In this document: piece by piece, positions 5,662-9,949 of the stretch | Layout: the number at the start of each line of letters is the position of its first letter | Numbering within the stretch: the first letter of the stretch is position 1 | From: Acidobacteriota bacterium | GTDB lineage: Bacteria; Acidobacteriota; Terriglobia; Acidiferrales; UBA7541 | Assembly (NCBI GenBank): GCA_003161495.1 | Contig: PMOP01000240.1 | Location: 1-9,949 of the forward strand | DNA length: 9,949 bases | Direction of reading: 5' to 3' | Notes under the pieces: model-generated | What the model was told of the DNA's origin: nothing | The model's database searches: none | Seen by the model: the letters and a program-made list of their open reading frames with translations, nothing else | Translations under genes and position numbers: made by a program

Positions 5662-5722
5662 TCAGTTCCTGTACAGCGGCACGGTGAACTGATTGGGAGA
5701 GGGTTAGGGCAGGGACTCTCCC
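5662..5722 (+). other. Two hairpins directly downstream of the tRNA
   Basis: TCAGTTC (5662-5668) pairs with GAACTGA (5686-5692); its loop contains the palindrome CTGTACAG (5669-5676). GGGAGAG (5695-5701) pairs with CTCTCCC (5716-5722) around a 14-nt loop. Both stems are perfect 7-bp helices only 2 nt apart. They could protect or process the tRNA 3' trailer or end its transcript. No T-run follows. Confidence 0.45.
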
Positions 5723-5728
5723 CTCAAC

Positions 5729-5759
5729 TTGGCAATTATTTGACACGGTAACTTATAAT
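5729..5759 (+). promoter_or_regulatory. Candidate promoter of the anti-tRNA RNA
   Basis: TATAAT at 5754-5759 is a perfect -10 box. TTGGCA at 5729-5734 is a possible -35 with a long 19-nt spacer. A TTGACA also occurs at 5740-5745 but is only 8 nt from the -10 box. Transcription would start at about 5764-5767. Confidence 0.4.
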
Positions 5760-5765
5760 AGAAGG

Positions 5766-5830
5766 TGGACAGGTTAACGTAAGGATTCACCAAAGGCCTT
5801 GAGTGCGCCGCTGCCTCAAGGCCTTTTTAT
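5766..5830 (+). ncRNA. Candidate ~60-65-nt RNA antisense to the tRNA anticodon arm
   Basis: This RNA is predicted from three signals in register. A TATAAT box puts the 5' end near 5766. The next 15 nt (5766-5780) are perfectly complementary to nt 24-38 of the tRNA. A strong intrinsic terminator (5792-5828) then ends it. The layout, a single-stranded pairing region followed by a terminator hairpin, is that of a small regulatory RNA acting by base pairing. It could sequester the tRNA, guide its cleavage, or be a relic of recombination at the tRNA. No known RNA family is recognised. This is an inference from sequence, with no expression evidence. Confidence 0.35.
5792..5830 (+). terminator. Strong intrinsic terminator
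   Basis: AAAGGCCTTGAG (5792-5803) and CTCAAGGCCTTT (5815-5826) form a perfect 12-bp stem with an 11-nt loop. The run of T at 5824-5828 and a further TT at 5830-5831 follow the stem. In the other direction it lies at the 3' end of the 40-aa minus-strand gene and may serve both strands. Confidence 0.8.
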
Positions 5831-5949
5831 TGCCTTTTTTCGCTTTGTTGGATAGTAGATTGAACTAAACGGGCGGCCATTTGATTCACACCTAATTGAC
5901 GCTTGCGCTTTTTGGCAGGTCGCTTCTTTGCCTTGCGTGGTTTCTTCAT
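5827..5949 (-). CDS. Very small basic protein, 40 aa
   Basis: The ATG at 5947-5949 opens MKKPRKAKKRPAKKRKRQLG, followed by VNQMAARLVQSTIQQSEKRQ, and TAA at 5827-5829. A Lys/Arg-rich N-terminal tail is followed by the pattern VNQxAxxxVxxxT. This resembles a group of very short proteins ('DPNQLAKxIVDxAT' type) that I recall from many bacteria and that has no known function. There is no clear Shine-Dalgarno sequence, which weakens the call. The stop codon abuts the strong hairpin at 5792-5828, which reads as its terminator on this strand. Codon choice and the family-like motif make a chance frame less likely, but the short length leaves real doubt. Confidence 0.5.
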   Translation of the reverse strand: MKKPRKAKKRPAKKRKRQLGVNQMAARLVQSTIQQSEKRQ

Positions 5950-6029
5950 TTCACTAGGATGCCACAATTCCGAACTAGTCGCCAGACTCCCAAAATTCAA
6001 ACTGATGCACTACCTGAACGAGGCGTTCC

Positions 6030-6058
6030 TTGACTTCTAAATTAAAATTCTCTACTCT
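6030..6058 (+). promoter_or_regulatory. Candidate promoter of the metal-efflux operon
   Basis: TTGACT (6030-6035), a 17-nt AT-rich spacer and TACTCT (6053-6058) form a reasonable sigma-70 promoter. The start would fall near 6065, one base before the ATG at 6066. That gene has no Shine-Dalgarno sequence, which fits a leaderless message. No metal-regulator operator (CueR/CopY-type dyad) is evident. Confidence 0.4.
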
Positions 6059-6065
6059 CACAACG

Positions 6066-6419
6066 ATGATTTGTAAGAAACAATTCCTGCTGTTGATGAT
6101 AGCGAGTGTGCTGCTTCTGCAATTTGCGGACTGTATAGCCGCTTTTTCGCAGGATCAGCAGACCATGCAATGCTGTGGCACACCCGCTTGCACGCCGGCA
6201 AATCAGAGTAATGGCTGCTGCACGGCGATGACTTCTGGAGAATTACCCAGAATGCTGGTGAAGGCTCGTATCACCCTGAATGTTCCAACCGCTGTGGTAG
6301 TCGAACACGCGCCCGTGCTTGAAACTGCCGTGCTTAGACCGTTGATTTCGTCTGCATTCGAACCACAGCAATACACTCCCCCAGAGCTTTATACCCTCCA
6401 CAGTTCACTCCTAATCTAG
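6066..6419 (+). CDS. Small Cys-rich exported protein of the metal-efflux operon
   Basis: 117 aa from ATG 6066; the frame also opens at TTG 6030, but that codon overlaps the likely -35 box. Residues 7-26 are a hydrophobic signal segment (FLLLMIASVLLLQFADCIAA), with likely cleavage around residues 26-30. It is not a clean lipobox, because D22 precedes C23. The mature N-terminus carries clustered cysteines C36-C37, C42 and C51-C52 (CCGTPAC...GCC), a likely site for soft metals such as Cu, Ag or Hg. The remaining ~60 residues are Pro/Val/Leu-rich and probably extended. I recall such Cys-rich small proteins just upstream of CusCBA-type operons in acidobacteria. The role is inferred as periplasmic metal capture or delivery to the pump. 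The next gene starts 156 nt later on the same strand. Confidence 0.65.
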   Translation: MICKKQFLLLMIASVLLLQFADCIAAFSQDQQTMQCCGTPACTPANQSNGCCTAMTSGELPRMLVKARITLNVPTAVVVEHAPVLETAVLRPLISSAFEPQQYTPPELYTLHSSLLI

Positions 6420-6575
6420 AACTCCGTACTGGTCCGCCCACAGCGTACCTACCCACGTTCCAATTTGTATGTTTCTGGAGAAACTCTGCGCGGCTGAGTT
6501 ATGCAACCAGAGCGCGGATAGCGGAACCACTGGCATTCCAGTGGAACCCTCAAGCCTTATCGGGAGGCGAATAAA
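6420..6575 (+). other. Spacer with hairpin before the tolC-like gene
   Basis: This 156-nt spacer contains a perfect hairpin, CCACTGG (6527-6533), loop CATT, CCAGTGG (6538-6544). It lies 18 nt before the ribosome binding site GGGAGG (6562-6567) of the tolC-like gene. The hairpin could tune readthrough or mRNA stability between the small gene and the pump genes. No gene is seen in the spacer. Confidence 0.45.
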
Positions 6576-7952
6576 ATGTTGGCATCACGTGGCGAAAAAC
6601 CGCATGTTCGAGTGTTGCTGTGGACTGTTCTCTGGCTAATCGTGATTCTCGTTTCTTCCACGGACACGTCTGGAGCATTCGGCCAGGACCTACCTAATGA
6701 TGCATTTCGAGGCATTCCTCCTCAGGAAGAACATGTGCATCAAGCGGTCACTCCGTTATGTGATTTGTTGGCCGAGGGAGAGCAAAACAATCCTCAAATT
6801 GCGGCAGTGAAACATGGTTGGGAAGCTGCAAAACAAATTCCGTCACAAGTCTCGACGCTTCCTGATCCGCAATTTACAGCGCAACAAGTCAACGTCGGAA
6901 GCCCGAGACCTTTTGCTGGGTATACGAACAGCGACTTTGCTTATTTTGGTCTCGGCGTTTCGCAAGATTTTCCTTATCCGGGAAAACTTCGGCTCCGAGG
7001 GGAAATGGCGAAACGCGATGCTGACGTTGCGCAGCAGCAGTACGAATCCTTACGCCGGTCCGTCCTTGCCAATATCAAAAGGGCTTACTTTCAGCTTTCT
7101 TATTTGTCCAAGACTTTGGGAATCCTTGAGAGCGACGGAGAATTGCTTCAACAAGTTGAGAAAGCCGCCGACGCACGTTACCGCTCTGGAATGGGGAATC
7201 AACACGACCTGCTACAGACTCAGCTTGAGCAAACCAAACTACTTCGTGAAATCAACATGCACCATCTGGAAGTCGCAAAGGCGCAAGCGCAGATCAAGCA
7301 GCTTCTCAATCGTTCGCAATCTTCGCCGGACATAGAACCAGCTGAGCTGCCCGAAACCCCGCTCGCTTATTCATTCGACGAACTCCTGTCCATGACGAAA
7401 GGTGCGAATTCGGAAATTGCTGGCGCGCAGAAAATGATCGATAAGGAGAGCCTTCAAGTCGATTTGGCACACAAGGATTTCTACCCTGACTTCAATGTCC
7501 AATACATGTGGCAGCGCACCGACCCTGCGCAGTTCCGCGCGTACTACATGCTCAGCTTCACTGCTCGCGTTCCGATCTATCGCAGCCGCAAGCAGCGCCC
7601 CGAGCTGGCTCAGGCGGAGGCAAACCTTAGTCAGTCACACAGCGAATATGAAGTTCAGGCGCAACAAGTTGCTTTCGACCTTCGGACGGAATACGAAACT
7701 GCACAGAAGACTGCCGAGTTATTGAAAATTTATCACCAGGGACTTCTTCCACAAGCCCGCGCCGAATTCGAGGCTGGCGTGGCTGCCTACCAGAACAACC
7801 GTCAAGATTTTCAAGGACTTTTCACCTCATTCCAGGACGTTCTGAACTTGGATGAGGAGTATTGGCAGAGCGCCGCTGAACGGGAGACGGCACTCGCGCG
7901 GATCGAAGAACTCACAGGACTGTCATTGCATGAAGAAGGGACGAGCAAATGA
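6576..7952 (+). CDS. TolC/CusC-family outer-membrane efflux protein
   Basis: 458 aa, the usual size of the family. The ATG at 6576 has GGGAGG 8 nt upstream. Residues 12-27 are a hydrophobic signal segment, with likely cleavage near SGAFGQ (32-37). There is no lipobox, so unlike E. coli CusC it may not be lipidated. Two outer-membrane efflux protein repeats follow, at about 60-245 and 265-450. Typical segments are PLCDLLAEGEQNNPQI, SQDFPYPGKLRLRGEMAKRDAD, a long helix with ARYRSGMGNQHDLLQTQLEQ, VDLAHKDFYPDFNVQYMW, and VAAYQNNRQDFQGLFTS near the end. As a trimer it would form the outer-membrane channel for the CusBA-like pump encoded next. Its stop overlaps the start of the adaptor gene by 4 nt (ATGA at 7949-7952), implying coupled translation. 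Confidence 0.92.
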   Translation: MLASRGEKPHVRVLLWTVLWLIVILVSSTDTSGAFGQDLPNDAFRGIPPQEEHVHQAVTPLCDLLAEGEQNNPQIAAVKHGWEAAKQIPSQVSTLPDPQFTAQQVNVGSPRPFAGYTNSDFAYFGLGVSQDFPYPGKLRLRGEMAKRDADVAQQQYESLRRSVLANIKRAYFQLSYLSKTLGILESDGELLQQVEKAADARYRSGMGNQHDLLQTQLEQTKLLREINMHHLEVAKAQAQIKQLLNRSQSSPDIEPAELPETPLAYSFDELLSMTKGANSEIAGAQKMIDKESLQVDLAHKDFYPDFNVQYMWQRTDPAQFRAYYMLSFTARVPIYRSRKQRPELAQAEANLSQSHSEYEVQAQQVAFDLRTEYETAQKTAELLKIYHQGLLPQARAEFEAGVAAYQNNRQDFQGLFTSFQDVLNLDEEYWQSAAERETALARIEELTGLSLHEEGTSK

Positions 7953-9499
7953 AAACCTATCGCACAAGCTTCCTACTGGCATTCATCGCCAACATCGTCC
8001 TCGCCGTCGTTCTCGTCGGACTGTGGCTACATTACCGAGCGCCCAAGCCGGTCGCGGTCAAGGGGCCTCAAACGTCCACCCCCGCCGCACAAGACCCCAC
8101 AACTGCGCAGCCACCATCAGTCGAGACGCCATTGGTGCCAGTGCAAATCTCCGCACAACGATTGCAGAGCATTGGCGTGAAAACTGGCGTGGTTGAAACA
8201 AAGCTGGTCGAAGACGAGATTCGCACCACCGGTGCCGTGGCCATCGACGAAACTAGAATGGCATACGTTCAAGTCCGGTACTCTGGTTATATCGAGAAAG
8301 TATTTGCCGACGCCACGTACCAATACATCCGTAAAGGACAACCCCTATTCACGATCTACAGTCCCGATGTTGTGGCCACGGAACGCGAATACCTAGTGGC
8401 GAAGCAGAATCAAGAACAGGTGGCGCAGAGTACGGTGCCGGGCGTGGCATCCAGCGCGTCGTCATTGCTCGACGCAACGAGCGAGCGGCTCAAACAGTGG
8501 GGCGTTCCCCAGCAGGAAATCGCCAGGCTGGAATCCACCGGCAAAGTGCAACAAGAACTCGAATTCGATTCCCCGGTTTCCGGCTACATCACGGAACGCA
8601 ATGCGCTACCCAGTGTTTCCGTTCAACCGGATATGCGCCTCTTTACGGTTGCCGACTTATCTAGTGTTTGGGTTCAGGCCCAAGTATTTCAGAACGATCT
8701 TGGACGTATCAAGGCAGGCGATTCCGCGACGCTCACGGTGAGTACTTTTCCTGACCGAACTTTCCGTGGCCGTGTGGATTTCATCTATCCGCAGTTGGAT
8801 GCGGACACTCGAACGGCCAAAGTCCGCATCGTTTCTTCAAACCCGGGCCTCCAGCTGAAACCGGGGATGTTCGTGAACGTTGTTCTGAAGGTGCCGATGG
8901 GACGCCAACTCGTCATCCCCGCGAGCGGCGTCCTACAATCCGGCACTCGCCAAATTGCGTTTGTGGAGCGAAGCGATGGGTATCTCGATCCTCGCGAAGT
9001 GGAGCTTGGCTCGCGTATCGGTGACGATTTTGTTGTGGCCAAGGGATTGAAGGCCGGTGAGCAAATTGTGACATCTGCAAACTTCCTGATCGACTCGGAA
9101 AGCCAACTTCAAGCCTCGCTCGGATCATTCGTCCCGCCTCCGCCCGGAGCCGGTGGGGGATCCGCCATGAACACTCCTCAAGTGAACGCTGAACTTACCT
9201 CGGAGCCAAACCCGCCCAACAAGGGAAGCAACGTTTTCCGAGTAAAACTCACGGACGTAAATGGTCCTGCAATTTCAGGCGCGGAAGTCTCGGTGACGTT
9301 CTTTATGCCTGCCATGCCGGCAATGGGAATGGCCGCGATGCGCAATGTCGTCACTCTTAGCGACAAAGGCGGCGGTGCTTATGAAGGGCCTGGCCAACTG
9401 CAGTCGGGCGGGAGTTGGCAAGTCACCGTCGTAGCGAGAAAAAATGGCCAGACGATCGGCCAGAAACAATTGTCGGTGACGGCAGAAGGGGGCATGTAG
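7949..9499 (+). CDS. CusB-like RND periplasmic adaptor with C-terminal Met-rich FixH/YtkA-like domain
   Basis: 516 aa, longer than a plain CusB-type adaptor (about 400). An N-terminal membrane anchor (residues 8-27) is followed by a Pro/Ala/Gln-rich linker. The first barrel-sandwich half is VRYSGYIEKVFADATYQYIRKGQPLFTIYSP (~109-140), then a helical hairpin (~140-198). The second half and beta-barrel begin at LEFDSPVSGYITERNALPSVSV and run through PGMFVNVVLKVPMGRQLVIP. A membrane-proximal domain follows to ~390. A Gly/Pro linker leads to an extra domain (~408-516) like FixH/YtkA, with M453, M456, M459, M461 and M464 in the MPAMPAMGMAAM stretch, a probable Cu(I)/Ag(I) site. The adaptor links the inner-membrane pump to the TolC-like channel. 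The start overlaps the preceding stop by 4 nt. Confidence 0.92.
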   Translation: MKTYRTSFLLAFIANIVLAVVLVGLWLHYRAPKPVAVKGPQTSTPAAQDPTTAQPPSVETPLVPVQISAQRLQSIGVKTGVVETKLVEDEIRTTGAVAIDETRMAYVQVRYSGYIEKVFADATYQYIRKGQPLFTIYSPDVVATEREYLVAKQNQEQVAQSTVPGVASSASSLLDATSERLKQWGVPQQEIARLESTGKVQQELEFDSPVSGYITERNALPSVSVQPDMRLFTVADLSSVWVQAQVFQNDLGRIKAGDSATLTVSTFPDRTFRGRVDFIYPQLDADTRTAKVRIVSSNPGLQLKPGMFVNVVLKVPMGRQLVIPASGVLQSGTRQIAFVERSDGYLDPREVELGSRIGDDFVVAKGLKAGEQIVTSANFLIDSESQLQASLGSFVPPPPGAGGGSAMNTPQVNAELTSEPNPPNKGSNVFRVKLTDVNGPAISGAEVSVTFFMPAMPAMGMAAMRNVVTLSDKGGGAYEGPGQLQSGGSWQVTVVARKNGQTIGQKQLSVTAEGGM

Positions 9500-9502
9500 G
9501 TG

Positions 9503-9949
9503 ATGGCGCGCTGGATCGACTGGTGTGCCCGAAACCGCTTTCTAGTCTTCACTGGTCCGGTTCTTCTCGTGCTCGCAGGCATCTGGGCGATGAACCGGAT
9601 TCCGCTCGATGCGCTGCCCGACATCTCCGACGTCGAGGTGATTATTCACACTCCCTGGGAGGAACCACCCAATATCATCGAAGATCAGGTTACCTACCCG
9701 ATTGTCACCGCTCTGCTTGCCGCGCCCAGCGTGAAGGCCGTGCGGGCGCAGACGATGTTCGGTGATTCCTATGTCTTCGTGGTTTTCGAGGACGGAACCG
9801 ATCTCTACTGGGCCCGCTCGCGGGTGCTGGAGTATCTCTCTCAGGTCCAGAGCCGCCTGCCGGCCGGTGTCAAGCCGGCGCTCGGGCCGGACGCGACGGG
9901 GGTGGGCTGGATCTATGAATACGCCCTCGTCGATCGCACGGGGCGCCAC
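9503..9949 (+). CDS. cusA: CusA-like heavy-metal RND efflux pump, N-terminal part
   Basis: The ATG at 9503 lies 3 nt after the adaptor stop; the in-frame GTG at 9500 is an equally placed alternative. Only 149 codons are visible of a gene normally about 1,050 codons long, and the frame is open to the window edge. Residues 1-30 are the amphipathic start and TM1 ([16 protein letters not shown]...). Then come [67 protein letters not shown] and GPDATGVGW. All are hallmarks of the heavy-metal (HME) RND pumps CusA/CzcA/SilA, which drive metal from periplasm or cytosol with the proton gradient. Cu versus Zn/Co specificity depends on residues beyond the edge. The Met/Cys-rich partners upstream favour Cu/Ag. 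GC, especially third-position GC, rises sharply after about 9770. Confidence 0.93.
   Translation, partial: MARWIDWCARNRFLVFTGPVLLVLAGIWAMNRIPLDALPDISDVEVIIHTPWEEPPNIIEDQVTYPIVTALLAAPSVKAVRAQTMFGDSYVFVVFEDGTDLYWARSRVLEYLSQVQSRLPAGVKPALGPDATGVGWIYEYALVDRTGRH

Larger units (their letters stand above)
5611..5780. repeat. 15-nt perfect inverted repeat: tRNA anticodon arm and downstream complement
   Basis: ACGTTAACCTGTCCA (5611-5625, inside the tRNA, covering the 5' anticodon stem and whole loop) is the exact reverse complement of TGGACAGGTTAACGT (5766-5780). The identity stops at exactly 15 nt on both sides. The second copy starts right where a TATAAT-driven transcript would begin. Confidence 0.85.

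Noticed and set aside
5740..5759. TTGACA (5740-5745) and TATAAT (5754-5759) as a matched promoter pair
   Set aside because: The spacer is only 8 nt, far from the 16-19 nt needed, so the TTGACA cannot act with this -10 box.
5611..5780. The 15-nt inverted repeat as an ordinary attL/attR pair
   Set aside because: Integration at a tRNA leaves direct repeats. These copies are inverted and only about 140 bp apart, with no integrase between them.
9542..9949. Minus-strand 135-codon open frame opposite cusA
   Set aside because: The plus strand clearly encodes a CusA N-terminus; the antisense frame is open only because of high GC.
1..9949. CRISPR array or tandem repeats
   Set aside because: No regularly spaced repeats were seen in either strand.

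Overview
The window looks like an accessory region of a bacterial chromosome, most likely from an acidobacterium (Acidobacteriota, Terriglobia-like). That assignment is inference. It rests on the recalled look of several small proteins (a PilZ protein, a 64-aa MPKYGLF protein, a 147-aa MAYEIYSKQ protein), on an IS1-type transposase start of the kind seen in that phylum, and on moderate GC with gene-dense, mixed-strand organisation. No rRNA or universal marker gene is present.

Layout. (1) 1-2439, + strand: the 3' part of a large phage-type virion or DNA-ejection protein, suggesting a prophage or prophage remnant to the left. (2) 2584-3680, - strand: a tight three-gene unit read right to left, PilZ protein, 64-aa small protein, then a GIY-YIG nuclease-fold protein. 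(3) 3817-4555, - strand: a degraded segment in which the start of an IS1-family transposase is joined to the C-terminal part of a NylB/class-C-type serine hydrolase that also carries one in-frame nonsense codon. (4) 4565-5950: a patch of short genes and structured non-coding DNA. It holds divergent promoters, a 56-aa basic H1-like protein, large inverted repeats, a conserved 147-aa protein of unknown function (- strand), a tRNA with a GTC anticodon, and a very small - strand basic protein. (5) 6066-9949, + strand: a heavy-metal (Cu/Ag-type) efflux operon made of a Cys-rich exported protein, a CusC/TolC-like outer-membrane factor, a CusB-like adaptor with a C-terminal Met-rich FixH/YtkA-like domain, and the first 149 codons of a CusA-like RND pump that runs off the right edge.

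The metal-resistance genes should act together. The RND pump (CusA) and adaptor (CusB) pass periplasmic metal ions into the TolC-like channel, while the small Cys-rich protein and the adaptor's Met-rich domain plausibly bind metal in the periplasm. The tolC-like/cusB junction overlaps by 4 nt (ATGA) and cusB/cusA are 0-3 nt apart, so they are almost certainly co-transcribed.

The most unusual structure is around the tRNA. A 15-nt stretch covering the anticodon loop and 5' anticodon stem (5611-5625) occurs again as an exact reverse complement at 5766-5780. That copy sits about 7 nt after a TATAAT box and just before a strong intrinsic terminator (5792-5828). Read together, this is a candidate short RNA of about 60 nt whose 5' end is perfectly complementary to the anticodon arm of the neighbouring tRNA. 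The tRNA is itself odd: weak anticodon stem, C at 37, A at 38, discriminator A rather than the usual Asp G, and a predicted transcription start at its first base.
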